Assembly: GCA_965601425.1 (NCBI GenBank) | Contig: CBFCWF010000054.1 | Location: 1-20,094, forward strand | Length of the DNA stretch: 20,094 nt | Source of the DNA: Thiosocius sp965601425 | GTDB taxonomy: Bacteria; Pseudomonadota; Gammaproteobacteria; Chromatiales; Chromatiaceae | Direction: 5' to 3' | Shown: positions 9,916-18,186 of the stretch, one piece after another | How the letters are laid out: the number at the start of each line of letters is the position of its first letter | Position numbering within the stretch: position 1 is the stretch's first letter | Made by a program: the position numbers and the translations under genes | Notes under the pieces: generated by a model | The model's input: the letters and a program-made list of their open reading frames with translations, nothing else | Database searches by the model: none | What the model was told of the DNA's origin: nothing

Positions 9916-11823
9916 ATGCCAAAAATCGACCGCCGTGATTTTCTCAAGGTGATGGGGCTTGGCGCTGCGGCAACCGCGGCGCCGATGATCTCCAGCAGGG
10001 CCTTCAGCGGGAGCAAGATGCCGGAGGGCTTCTATGACCTGCCGATGAAGGGCAATGTGCGCCTGCTGCATATTACCGATGTCCATGGCCAGCTGAAACC
10101 GGTGTACTTCCGCGAACCGAACGTCAACCTTGGCGTCGGCGATGCGTTCGGTCGCCCGCCACATCTGGTCGGCAAGAAGCTGCTCGACGAGGTCGGTCTC
10201 AAGGAGGGCACACCCGAATCCTACGCCTACACCTACCTCGACTTCGATGCCGCGGCCTCGAAGTACGGCCGTACCGGCGGTTTCGCGCACGTAAAGTCGC
10301 TGCTGGATCGCCTGCGGGAACAGGCCGGTGGGCGCGACAAGACCCTGACCGTCGACGGCGGTGATCTCTGGCAGGGTTCGGGCACCTCGCTGTGGACCCG
10401 TGGCATCGACATGGTCGAGGCGTCCAACATACTGGGGCTGGACGTGATGGTCGGGCACTGGGAGTTCACCTATCGGGAAGACGAGGTGCTTTCCAATGTC
10501 GCGCTCTTCAAGGGTGATTTCATCGGCCAGAACGTCCGGGTCAAGGAAACCTCGCTGTTCGGGGACGAGTACCCGGCGCTGGTGGAGAAGTACGACGGAC
10601 GCGGGTTGTTCGACGAGGACACCGGTCATGCATTCCAGCCTTATGTAATCAAGGAGATAAATGGCGCGCGGATTGCGATCGTCGGCCAGGCCTTCCCGCG
10701 GACCGCCAACGCCAACCCGCAGGAATTCTTCCCCGACTGGTCCTTTGGTCTGCGCGAGGAAGACATGATCGAGCTGGTAAGCATGATCCGTGAGGAGGAA
10801 AAACCCGATGCGGTCGTGCTGCTCTCGCACAACGGCATGGATGTCGACATCAAGATGGCCGAGCGCGTACCGGGTCTGAACGCAGTGTTCGGCGGACACA
10901 CGCACGACGGCATCCCGGAGCCGGTAAAGGTGAAGAACGTCGAGGGTAACGAGTGCTGGGTCACCAACGCCGGCTCGAATGGCAAGTACGTCGGGGTCAT
11001 GGATTTCGATATCCAGGACGGTGAGCTAAAGGGCATGCACTACAAGATGTTGCCCGTGATTACCGACTGGTTGCCGGCCGACAAGGAGATGGAGGCCTTC
11101 ATCAATCAGATGCGCCAGACGAAATACAGCGAAGACATCGTCGAGTCGCGACGCAAAGACCTGTTCTTCAACAAGGATCGTCTGGGCAAGACCTTCGAGG
11201 ACATCCTGTCTGAGAAGCTCGCCATCGCGGACCGCACGCTCTACCGTCGCGGCAATTTCATGGGGACCTGGGACCAGGTGCTATGCAATGCGCTGCGGCA
11301 TGAATACGATGCGGATATCGCGCTTTCGGCGGGTGTTCGCTGGGGCACCACGACACTCGAGGGCGATTGGATCACCATGGAAGACGTGATGACCCAGTGC
11401 GCGATGACCTACGGCGAGACCTATGTCGCCGAGATGACCGGTGCCGAGTTGTTGAATATGCTAGAGGGCGTCGCCGACAATCTGTTCGACCCGGATCCTT
11501 ACCTGCAGTCCGGTGGCGACATGGTGCGAGTCGGCGGCCTCGACTACACCATCGACCCGTCGAAAAAGCTCGGTCAACGGATTTCCGATGTGCAGCTGGA
11601 CAACGGCCATGTGATCGAAGCCGACCACAAGTACTCGGTCGCCGGCTGGGCGACCGTCAACCGCACGCCGGAGGGTCGGCTGATGTGGGACGTGGTGCGT
11701 GATTATATCGTGGCCAAGAAGGGCCCGGAAAATGTGCTCAAATTGCCGAAGATCAACCATCCGAAGCTGGTCAACGTCAAGGCGAACCCGGGCATTGCAG
11801 ATTACCCCGGTAAATGGAGCTGA
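9916..11823 (+). CDS. soxB: SoxB, Sox-pathway thiosulfohydrolase
   Basis: SoxB is the periplasmic dimanganese enzyme that hydrolyses the sulfone sulfate from thiosulfate bound to the SoxY cysteine in the Sox sulfur-oxidation cycle. The protein has 635 residues and begins with a Tat signal (DRRDFLK, then a hydrophobic stretch to about residue 30), implying folded, metal-loaded export. The calcineurin-like metallophosphoesterase core shows HITDVHGQ (D55, H57), GGDLWQGSG (D150), the SoxB-specific GHWEF (180-184, where 5'-nucleotidases have GNHE), SHNG (H305) and GGHTHDG (H328, H330). The C-terminal 5'-nucleotidase-like domain carries LQSGGDMVRVGGLDYTIDP. It is somewhat longer than the roughly 560-570 residues usual for SoxB; an extended stretch around 210-240 contributes. 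The ATG has only a weak GAG upstream. No other sox genes are within the window. An intrinsic terminator follows directly, so it is probably monocistronic. Confidence 0.97.
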   Translation: MPKIDRRDFLKVMGLGAAATAAPMISSRAFSGSKMPEGFYDLPMKGNVRLLHITDVHGQLKPVYFREPNVNLGVGDAFGRPPHLVGKKLLDEVGLKEGTPESYAYTYLDFDAAASKYGRTGGFAHVKSLLDRLREQAGGRDKTLTVDGGDLWQGSGTSLWTRGIDMVEASNILGLDVMVGHWEFTYREDEVLSNVALFKGDFIGQNVRVKETSLFGDEYPALVEKYDGRGLFDEDTGHAFQPYVIKEINGARIAIVGQAFPRTANANPQEFFPDWSFGLREEDMIELVSMIREEEKPDAVVLLSHNGMDVDIKMAERVPGLNAVFGGHTHDGIPEPVKVKNVEGNECWVTNAGSNGKYVGVMDFDIQDGELKGMHYKMLPVITDWLPADKEMEAFINQMRQTKYSEDIVESRRKDLFFNKDRLGKTFEDILSEKLAIADRTLYRRGNFMGTWDQVLCNALRHEYDADIALSAGVRWGTTTLEGDWITMEDVMTQCAMTYGETYVAEMTGAELLNMLEGVADNLFDPDPYLQSGGDMVRVGGLDYTIDPSKKLGQRISDVQLDNGHVIEADHKYSVAGWATVNRTPEGRLMWDVVRDYIVAKKGPENVLKLPKINHPKLVNVKANPGIADYPGKWS

Positions 11824-11852
11824 TCTGCGCGGCCCACCCCTGACCTGCTGAG

Positions 11853-11878
11853 AAGTCCCGCCCACCGGCGGGATTTTT
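11853..11878 (+). terminator. Intrinsic terminator of soxB
   Basis: A perfect 7-base-pair stem TCCCGCC/GGCGGGA (11856-11862 with 11867-11873) closes a CACC loop and is followed at once by five T residues (11874-11878). The flanking AAG can pair with the first T bases to extend the stem. It lies 30 bases after the soxB stop codon. It separates soxB from the downstream nfeD transcription unit. Confidence 0.9.
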
Positions 11879-12027
11879 CGATCCGGGGGCGCCGGGCCGA
11901 TGCGATGCCTGTTGCGGAGCGACCTGCGGCGGTCCGGGCGATGCCGAAACGATGAACGTTGATCCCTGCGCGCTGTCAAACTCAGCAGTGGCCGTGGGAC
12001 GAGCCGGCCGACGTGCGAGGACTTGCG

Positions 12028-13482
12028 ATGGGGTATCTGCACCAGATCGGCATGGCATTGATGGTCATGCTCGCCGCAATGCTCCCTGCCGCAGCCTCGG
12101 ATGCGGCGGTCCCGGCGGCCCGCGTGCTGGTCATGGAGATCGAAGGCACCATCGGGCCGATCACCGCTGACTACTTCCGCAGCGGTATGCGCAAGGCGGC
12201 GGACAATGGTGCGGGTCTGGTCGTGTTGCGTTTGGACACGCCCGGGGGCCTCGACGCGGCGATGCGTGACATCGTCAAGGAGATCCTCGCGGCGCAGGTG
12301 CCGGTCGCCTGTTTCGTTTCACCCAGTGGCGCGCGTGCCGCCAGCGCCGGCACCTACATTCTGTATGCCTGTCATGTCGCCGCGATGGCACCGGCGACCA
12401 ACCTCGGGTCTGCGACACCGGTACAGGTCGGGGGCTTTCCGGGCCTGCCCGACGACGGCGGATCCCGCCCCGATGCTGCCGATGAAGGGGACGACGCGTC
12501 ATCCGCCGCCCCCGCTCCGGGCTCGGGCGAGACGGGTCCCGAGCCTGCAGCTGACGCGGCCGACGACGCGGTGCCGGAGGGCACGGCAATGGAACGCAAG
12601 ATCGTCAATGATGCGGCCGCATTCATCCGTGGTCTCGCCAAGCTGCGCGGGCGCGATGCCGATTGGGCGGAACGCGCAGTGCGCGAGGCCGAGAATCTCA
12701 CCGCCGACGAGGCGCTGCAGCGCGGTGTCATCGACCTTGTCGCCACCGACACCGGGGATCTGCTGCGCCAGATCGACGGTCGCGAGCTGACGCTGGCGGG
12801 CGAGTCGCGCACCCTGCGAACCGCAGGTGCCGAAATCGAGGCATTCGAACCGGACTGGCGCATCAAGATACTGTCCGCGATCACGAACCCGAACATCGCC
12901 TACGTGCTGATGCTGGTCGGTATCTACGGCCTGATCTATGAGTTGGCCAATCCAGGCGCGATCTTGCCCGGGGTCATGGGCGCGATTGCGCTGGTCACTG
13001 CGCTCCTTGCGTTCCAGGCGCTGCCGGTCAACTATGCCGGGCTAACGCTGCTCGTGCTGGGAATCGGATTCATGGTGCTCGAGGTCTTCGTGCCGAGCTT
13101 TGGCGCGCTAGGGATCGGCGGTGTGATTGCGTTCGTTATCGGGTCGCTGATCCTGTATCGCGACGACACCGGTCAGATTGGCGTTGCGATCCCGCTGATC
13201 GGGACCTTCGCCGTGCTGAGTGCGGCGCTGTTCGTCGGCGTGCTTGGCTATGCCTTGAGGTCGCACCGACGGCCGGTGGTCAGCGGTCGCGAGGAAATGC
13301 TGCATGCGGTCGGTGTCGCCGAGGCGGATTTCGCGACCGACGGGTGGGTGCGCATACACAGCGAGAGCTGGAACGCGGACGCCACGGTGGCGGTGCGCAA
13401 GGGACAGCCGGTACGGGTCACGGGCATGGACGGGTTGCGCTTGACCGTGGAACCGCTGGACGAGGACAGGGGGAATGATTGA
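12028..13482 (+). CDS. nfeD: NfeD family membrane serine protease (NfeD1b type)
   Basis: This 484-residue protein is a long-form NfeD. It has an N-terminal signal (to about residue 24), a ClpP-like periplasmic protease domain, four or so membrane helices (about 275-415) and a C-terminal OB-fold NfeD domain (about 425-478). S106 in ARAASAGTYIL and K191 in GTAMERKIVND match the Ser-Lys dyad of the archaeal homologue that cleaves the C-terminus of its stomatin partner. DTPGGLDAAM (70-79) is the family oxyanion-hole loop. The ATG at 12028 has GAGG seven bases upstream; an earlier ATG at 11959 would add an unlikely non-signal extension. Residues about 137-184, between the dyad residues, form a long Asp/Ala/Pro/Gly-rich low-complexity insert. 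The gene overlaps the following slipin by eight bases, the classic NfeD-stomatin operon, so the two proteins probably act together in membrane quality control. Confidence 0.94.
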   Translation: MGYLHQIGMALMVMLAAMLPAAASDAAVPAARVLVMEIEGTIGPITADYFRSGMRKAADNGAGLVVLRLDTPGGLDAAMRDIVKEILAAQVPVACFVSPSGARAASAGTYILYACHVAAMAPATNLGSATPVQVGGFPGLPDDGGSRPDAADEGDDASSAAPAPGSGETGPEPAADAADDAVPEGTAMERKIVNDAAAFIRGLAKLRGRDADWAERAVREAENLTADEALQRGVIDLVATDTGDLLRQIDGRELTLAGESRTLRTAGAEIEAFEPDWRIKILSAITNPNIAYVLMLVGIYGLIYELANPGAILPGVMGAIALVTALLAFQALPVNYAGLTLLVLGIGFMVLEVFVPSFGALGIGGVIAFVIGSLILYRDDTGQIGVAIPLIGTFAVLSAALFVGVLGYALRSHRRPVVSGREEMLHAVGVAEADFATDGWVRIHSESWNADATVAVRKGQPVRVTGMDGLRLTVEPLDEDRGND

Positions 13483-14236
13483 TATGAATCCGGTAATAAT
13501 GGGTGTGCTGCTTTTCATTGCCGTACTGCTGTTCGCGTCGATCAGGATACTGCGCGAATATGAACGTGGCGTGGTGTTTTTCCTCGGCCGCTTCCAGCGC
13601 GTCAAGGGTCCGGGACTCATCATTATCATCCCGGGTGTCCAGCAGATGGTGCGGGTCGACCTGCGCACCGTGACGATGGATGTGCCGACCCAGGACGTGA
13701 TCTCGCGCGACAACGTCTCGGTCAAGGTCAATGCGGTGTTGTATTTTCGCGTGGTCGATCCCGAGCGCGCGATCATCCAGGTTGAAGACTACATCATGGC
13801 GACCAGTCAGCTCGCACAGACGACGCTGCGTTCCGTGCTGGGCGCGCACGAACTCGACGAGATGCTCATGAATCGCGACCAGCTCAATCACGATATCCAG
13901 GCGATCCTGGATCAGCAGACCGATGCATGGGGGATCAAGGTCTCCAATGTCGAGATCAAGCATGTCGATCTGGACGAATCGATGATCCGGGCGATTGCGC
14001 GGCAGGCCGAGGCGGAAAGGGAGCGTCGGGCGAAAGTGATCCACGCCGAGGGCGAAATGCAGGCCTCGGAAAAACTGCTGGCGGCCACCGAGGTGCTCAC
14101 CCGCAACCCGGTCAGCATCCAGCTGCGTTACCTGCAGACCCTGAGCGAGGTCGCCAATTCCAAGGGTTCGACGGTAGTGTTCCCGTTTCCGGTCGAGATG
14201 GTCGAAATGTTCAAGCGACGCGAAGGCGCCGACTGA
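13475..14236 (+). CDS. Slipin/stomatin-like SPFH-domain membrane protein
   Basis: This 253-residue protein has one N-terminal hydrophobic segment (about residues 5-24) followed by an SPFH/band-7 domain. The domain begins EYERGVVFFLGRF and KGPGLIIIIPG and includes VPTQDVISRDNVSVKVNAV. A charged helical region rich in Ala, Glu and Arg follows (about 170-210), then a C-terminal hydrophobic stretch near GSTVVFPFPVE. Slipins form cage-like oligomers on the membrane and are substrates or partners of NfeD proteases. The start is uncertain. ATG at 13475 overlaps the end of nfeD and has GAGG nine bases upstream; ATG at 13484 has AGGGGG ten bases upstream and would shorten the protein by three residues. 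The overlap with nfeD indicates translational coupling. It converges on tesA, with only 22 bases between the stop codons. Confidence 0.95.
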   Translation: MIDMNPVIMGVLLFIAVLLFASIRILREYERGVVFFLGRFQRVKGPGLIIIIPGVQQMVRVDLRTVTMDVPTQDVISRDNVSVKVNAVLYFRVVDPERAIIQVEDYIMATSQLAQTTLRSVLGAHELDEMLMNRDQLNHDIQAILDQQTDAWGIKVSNVEIKHVDLDESMIRAIARQAEAERERRAKVIHAEGEMQASEKLLAATEVLTRNPVSIQLRYLQTLSEVANSKGSTVVFPFPVEMVEMFKRREGAD

Positions 14237-14258
14237 CATCGCGGCCTGATTGCGCGCG

Positions 14259-14909
14259 CTAGCCGGGTTGGGCGCCGGTTGCTGCCACCGGCGCCTGCCG
14301 AAGCAGGGGTTCCAGCGCCGACCACACGTTGTCCAGTATGCGGGGCTGTGCCGCGGCGCCGGGGTGGATGCCGTCGGGCTGCATCAATTCACGGGTTTCG
14401 GCGACACCCTCGAGAAAGAACGGCACCAGCGCCACCTGTTGTTCACGGGCCAAATCCAGATAGACGCGGTGGAACTTCTCACCGAAGGTCCTGCCATAAT
14501 TGCTCGGCAATTTTATACCGAGGAGCAGTACACGCGCGCCGACACCTCGCCCCTGCTCGATCATGCGGCGCAGGTTGTCCGCGGTCTGTTCAGGCGCGAG
14601 GCCGCGCAGCCCGTCGTTGCCGCCGAGCGCGATGACCAGCACCGCCGGGCGCTCACGCTCCAGCGTTGCCGGCAATCGCGATAGGCCACCGCGCGACGTG
14701 TCGCCGGTGATGCTGGCATTCACGACCTCGTAGTCGAGGCCCCGGTCGCGCAGTCGCTGCTGAAGTAAGGCCACCCAGCCGCGTCGTCTATCGATACCGT
14801 AGGCAGCGCTGAGACTGTCGCCGACCACGACGATCTTCGCAGCTGCAACGGCCCCGGGTGGCACGGCAAGCACAGACAGAAAAATGGCAATACAGGCAAA
14901 GGTTCGCAT
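14259..14909 (-). CDS. tesA: TesA-type SGNH/GDSL esterase (thioesterase I / arylesterase / lysophospholipase)
   Basis: TesA is a broad-specificity periplasmic hydrolase of acyl-CoA, aryl and lysophospholipid esters. The 216-residue protein has a signal peptide (about 1-23, ending GAVAA). All SGNH blocks are present: GDSLS with nucleophile S32, a glycine block at SITGDTS (G69), GGND with N98, and DGIHPG with D179 and H182. The length is near that of E. coli TesA (208). The ATG at 14909 gives the signal peptide; upstream codons in the same frame are antisense to the neighbouring ABC gene and lack signal character. The first 26 bases overlap the start of the divergently read ybbA, the same head-to-head order as tesA-ybbA in E. 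coli. The 3' end carries a strong GC-rich hairpin (14271-14295). Confidence 0.95.
   Translation of the reverse strand: MRTFACIAIFLSVLAVPPGAVAAAKIVVVGDSLSAAYGIDRRRGWVALLQQRLRDRGLDYEVVNASITGDTSRGGLSRLPATLERERPAVLVIALGGNDGLRGLAPEQTADNLRRMIEQGRGVGARVLLLGIKLPSNYGRTFGEKFHRVYLDLAREQQVALVPFFLEGVAETRELMQPDGIHPGAAAQPRILDNVWSALEPLLRQAPVAATGAQPG
14271..14295. repeat. 9-base perfect inverted repeat at a convergent gene end
   Basis: GGCGCCGGT (14271-14279) and ACCGGCGCC (14287-14295) are perfectly complementary around a 7-base loop. The hairpin lies in the last codons of tesA and 35 bases past the slipin stop codon. No T-run follows on either strand, so it is not a standard intrinsic terminator. It could still pause transcription or protect the 3' ends of both convergent messages. 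Confidence 0.5.
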
Positions 14910-15573
14910 AGCGGCGGAACAGCTGGAAAAAACGGTGACCATGTCAGATGGGCGCATACTCGATATCCTGTCGGCGATCGAGATGCAGGTCAATGCCGGC
15001 GAGGTGGTAGCCATCCTGGGGCCGTCCGGATCCGGGAAATCCACGCTGCTCGGTCTGCTCGCCGGTCTGGACCAGCCGAGCAGGGGCTCCGTGTCACTGC
15101 TCGGCCAAGACCTGTCGCGCATGGACGAAGATGCGCGCGCCGCGCTGCGCGCGGGCCGAGTCGGTTTCGTGTTCCAGTCGTTTCAGCTCCTGCCGGGCAT
15201 GACCGCGCTGGAGAATGTCGCGCTGCCGCTGCAGATCGGGGGTGACGCCTCGGCCCGGGGCCAGGCCGAGACGCTGCTCCGGGAGGTGGGGTTAGGCGAG
15301 CGCCTGTCGCACCTGCCGCGCCAACTGTCCGGCGGCGAGCAGCAGCGCGTCGCTTTGGCGCGCGCCTTTGCCGGCGACCCGGAGGTACTCTTCGCCGACG
15401 AGCCGACCGGCAATCTCGACGCCGAGAGCGGGCAGCGTGTGATCGAGCTGATGTTCCGCCTGCGCGACCGGGCCGGCAGCACCCTATTGCTCGTGACGCA
15501 CGACCAGGCGCTGGCCGCGCGCTGCGACCGGATACTCCGGCTCGACGCCGGGCGCTTGTTGGGGGCCGCGTGA
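14884..15573 (+). CDS. ybbA: ABC transporter ATP-binding protein YbbA
   Basis: This 229-residue ATPase energises the YbbP permease and closely follows the LolD/MacB-like YbbA pattern. It has Walker A GPSGSGKST (46-54), Q-loop Q98 in FVFQSF, ABC signature LSGGEQQ (148-154), Walker B VLFADEPTG (D172, E173) and H-loop H206 in VTHD. The segment MDEDARAALRAGRVGFVFQSF strongly resembles E. coli YbbA. The ATG at 14884 keeps the first beta strand (VRIAAEQLEKTV) and lies inside the tesA reading frame. A later ATG at 14941 would remove that strand, so the overlapping start is favoured, although no good ribosome-binding site is seen. It overlaps ybbP by four bases (GTGA), so the two are translationally coupled. 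Confidence 0.95.
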   Translation: MAIQAKVRIAAEQLEKTVTMSDGRILDILSAIEMQVNAGEVVAILGPSGSGKSTLLGLLAGLDQPSRGSVSLLGQDLSRMDEDARAALRAGRVGFVFQSFQLLPGMTALENVALPLQIGGDASARGQAETLLREVGLGERLSHLPRQLSGGEQQRVALARAFAGDPEVLFADEPTGNLDAESGQRVIELMFRLRDRAGSTLLLVTHDQALAARCDRILRLDAGRLLGAA

Positions 15574-18047
15574 GCGGTGCCGGACTCTCTTTCGTGCACT
15601 GGCGCGCAGCATTGCGCGACCCGGGACTGCGCCTGCTGCTCGCGGCCATTCTGGTCGCCGTCGCGGCGCTGAGTTCGGTCGCCTTCTTTGCCGACCGGGT
15701 GGAGCGCGCACTGGTGATGCAGGGGGCGGCACTGCTGGCCGCCGACCTGGTCGCGGAGCAGGGCGAGCCGATCCCGCAGGCATGGCTGGACCACGCCGAG
15801 CGACTCGGCCTCAGTCATGCGCGCGGCATCAGTTTCCCCAGCGTGATTGTCGCCAACGAGCGCCCGTTGCTGGTGCAGGTCAAGGGGGTCGAGTCGCCTT
15901 ACCCGCTGCGCGGGCGCCTGGGCGTCGAGACCCCGGCCGGTCCTGTTGCGCGGCCACCGCAGCTTGGTGAGGCCTGGCTTGAAGGCCGGTTGCGCGACCG
16001 ACTCGGCGCGAAGATCGGTGAGACCCGCGTCGCCCTCGGGGAGTTGGAGCTGAACGCCGCCGGCGTTTTGTTCGACGAGCCGGATCGCGGCGGCAACCTC
16101 TTCCAGTTGGCGCCGCGCCTGATGATCAATTACGCCGATGCCGAGCGCAGCGGCCTGCTCGGGCCGGCCAGCCGCGTGAAGTATCGCCTGCTGGTCGCCG
16201 GAGACGCCGGGCAGGTGCAGCGTATGCGTGCATGGCTGACGCCACGCCTGTCCGCGAGCGGGGGGCTGGTCGACGTCGAGAACGCGCGGCCCGAACTGCG
16301 CACCGCGCTGGAGCGGGCCCGGCGTTTCCTCAGCCTGGCGGCGCTCTGTGCGAGCCTGCTGGCCGGTGTCGCGATACTGCTGGCGACGCGGCGTTACGTC
16401 GATCGCGCACTGGACGGCGCCGCTGTACTGCGCACGCTGGGTATGAGTGGCGGCGCGGTGTTGCGCTGGCATCTCGGACAGCTGCTGGCGGCCGTTCTCA
16501 TTGCCACTGCGGTTGGCAGTTTGGCCGGCCTGCTGGGACAGCAGGCGCTGGTCACGCTGCTAGGTGACTGGTTCGGCGAGGCGCTGCCGCCGCCTGGCGT
16601 GCGCCCCCTGCTGGTCGGCCTGTTGTTTGGCCTTAGCATGGCGCTCGGGTTCGCGCTGCCGTCTCTGCTGCGTATCGGTCGGGTCCCTCCCCTGCGCGTG
16701 CTGCGCCGCGAGATGGATGCCCCGGGCATCGCCGGCTGGCTGACCTGGATGCTGGCCGCGACGGTGTTCTTCGGCCTGATGGTCTGGCAGGTCCGCGACT
16801 GGCGTCTGGCCAGCAGCATGGGCCTCGCGCTGGTCGCGGCGCTGCTGTTGCTGATGTCGGCCGGCTGGCTGCTGCTGCGACTGCTGTCGCCGTTGCGCCG
16901 CGCCGGCGGCACTGCCGCAATGGGCCTGGCGGCGTTGGTCCGCTACCCGCAGCTGACCCTGCTGCAGCTCAGTGGTTTCGGGCTCGGCATTACGCTGCTG
17001 CTTCTGCTCACCGTGGTACGTGTCGACATTATCGACACCTGGCAGGGCAACCTGCCGGAGACCGCGCCGAACCACTTCCTGATCAACCTGCAGCCTGAGG
17101 AGCGCGCAGCCTTGGCCGATCTGTTGGAGGCGCGCCGGGTGCCGAATTCCGGATTGCATGCGACCACGCGCGCCCGACTGGTTTCGATAGCGGGCCGCCC
17201 GGTGGCGCCCGAATCGTATGCCTCGCTGCGGGCGCGCCGACTCGCCGCCCGCGAGTTCAATCTTGGCTTCAGCGCCGCGATGCAGGACGACAACCGGATC
17301 CAGCAGGGCCGCTGGTGGGACGACGGACGTGAGGCGTCGGCCCAGTTCTCGGTGGAAGAGGGGATCGCGAGGTCCCTGGGCATCCGACTGGGCGACGAAC
17401 TGACCTTTGAGGTCGCCGGGCAGACGGTCAGTGCGCCGGTCACCAGCCTGCGTTCGGTGTCCTGGGACTCGTTCAATGTGAACTTCTTCGTTGTCGGGAC
17501 CCCGGGCATGGCCGCCGAGCTGCCGGTTACCTACCTCAGCAGCTTCTTCGTCGATCGGCAGACGGAGGGGGTCACGCTGGACGTCGTGCGTGCATTCCCG
17601 GCGGTTTCCGTGATCGATGTCCGTCCGCTGCTGCGCCAGGTTCGCGAAATCATGGCGCGCGGCGCGCTGGCGGTTGAAATGGTGTTTCTTTTCACGCTGA
17701 TAGCCGCCGGCCTGGTCACGGTGGCCGCCGCGCAGGTCAGTCGTGATGAGCGCGCGCGCGAGGTCGCGGTGATGCGTACGCTCGGTGCGTCGCGGCGCCG
17801 CCTGCTCGGCGCGGTGCTCACCGAGTTCGGGCTGCTCGGGTTGCTCGGTGGCACGCTGGCTGCGTTGCTGGCGAGCGCCAGCGGTTACCTGATCGCGGTC
17901 GAGTTGTTCGACCTGCCAGGCCGGGTGAGCCCGCTGACCTGGTCGATAGGGATCCTGGCCGGGACCCTCGTGGTCGCACTGGTCGGCTGGCTCGCGACGC
18001 GCCGCCTGTTGCGCGTCCCGCCAATGCGGGTGCTCAACTCCGGCTGA
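15570..18047 (+). CDS. ybbP: ABC transporter permease YbbP (FtsX/MacB-type)
   Basis: This is the membrane partner of YbbA: 825 residues, close to E. coli YbbP (804). It starts at a GTG that overlaps the ybbA stop. The first membrane helix is at about residues 19-42, followed by a large periplasmic region to about 250. Next come a first FtsX-type helix cluster (about 255-375), further helices (about 390-510), a second periplasmic region (about 515-695) and a C-terminal FtsX domain (about 700-815). That domain carries the typical DERAREVAVMRTLGASRRRLL motif. The family belongs to the mechanotransmission type (LolCDE, MacB). The YbbAP substrate is not firmly known; the conserved tesA neighbour suggests lipid-related or hydrophobic compounds, by inference. 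No outer-membrane or adaptor partner is encoded here. Confidence 0.95.
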   Translation: MSGAGLSFVHWRAALRDPGLRLLLAAILVAVAALSSVAFFADRVERALVMQGAALLAADLVAEQGEPIPQAWLDHAERLGLSHARGISFPSVIVANERPLLVQVKGVESPYPLRGRLGVETPAGPVARPPQLGEAWLEGRLRDRLGAKIGETRVALGELELNAAGVLFDEPDRGGNLFQLAPRLMINYADAERSGLLGPASRVKYRLLVAGDAGQVQRMRAWLTPRLSASGGLVDVENARPELRTALERARRFLSLAALCASLLAGVAILLATRRYVDRALDGAAVLRTLGMSGGAVLRWHLGQLLAAVLIATAVGSLAGLLGQQALVTLLGDWFGEALPPPGVRPLLVGLLFGLSMALGFALPSLLRIGRVPPLRVLRREMDAPGIAGWLTWMLAATVFFGLMVWQVRDWRLASSMGLALVAALLLLMSAGWLLLRLLSPLRRAGGTAAMGLAALVRYPQLTLLQLSGFGLGITLLLLLTVVRVDIIDTWQGNLPETAPNHFLINLQPEERAALADLLEARRVPNSGLHATTRARLVSIAGRPVAPESYASLRARRLAAREFNLGFSAAMQDDNRIQQGRWWDDGREASAQFSVEEGIARSLGIRLGDELTFEVAGQTVSAPVTSLRSVSWDSFNVNFFVVGTPGMAAELPVTYLSSFFVDRQTEGVTLDVVRAFPAVSVIDVRPLLRQVREIMARGALAVEMVFLFTLIAAGLVTVAAAQVSRDERAREVAVMRTLGASRRRLLGAVLTEFGLLGLLGGTLAALLASASGYLIAVELFDLPGRVSPLTWSIGILAGTLVVALVGWLATRRLLRVPPMRVLNSG

Positions 18048-18186
18048 CGACTGCCGGCTCGTGCGGGCCGCGCCAACTGCCATTGTGCTTAACTCTGGGG
18101 AGGGGGTCGGCGTCCGTGGCAGGAGAATGGTGCGACATGCAGTTTAGGACCAGTGGCGGCTGTTCCCGGGCCCGCGTCGGTGAGAC

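Noticed and set aside
9688..10905. N-terminal extension of the HupE-like frame, antisense to soxB
   Set aside because: The extension translates into motif-free sequence opposite soxB. The ATG at 9687 starts a proper signal peptide, so the gene begins there.
16560..18083. Minus-strand 507-codon frame antisense to ybbP
   Set aside because: It is Gln/Arg/His-rich low-complexity translation opposite the Leu/Ala/Val-rich membrane segments of YbbP, as expected for a shadow.
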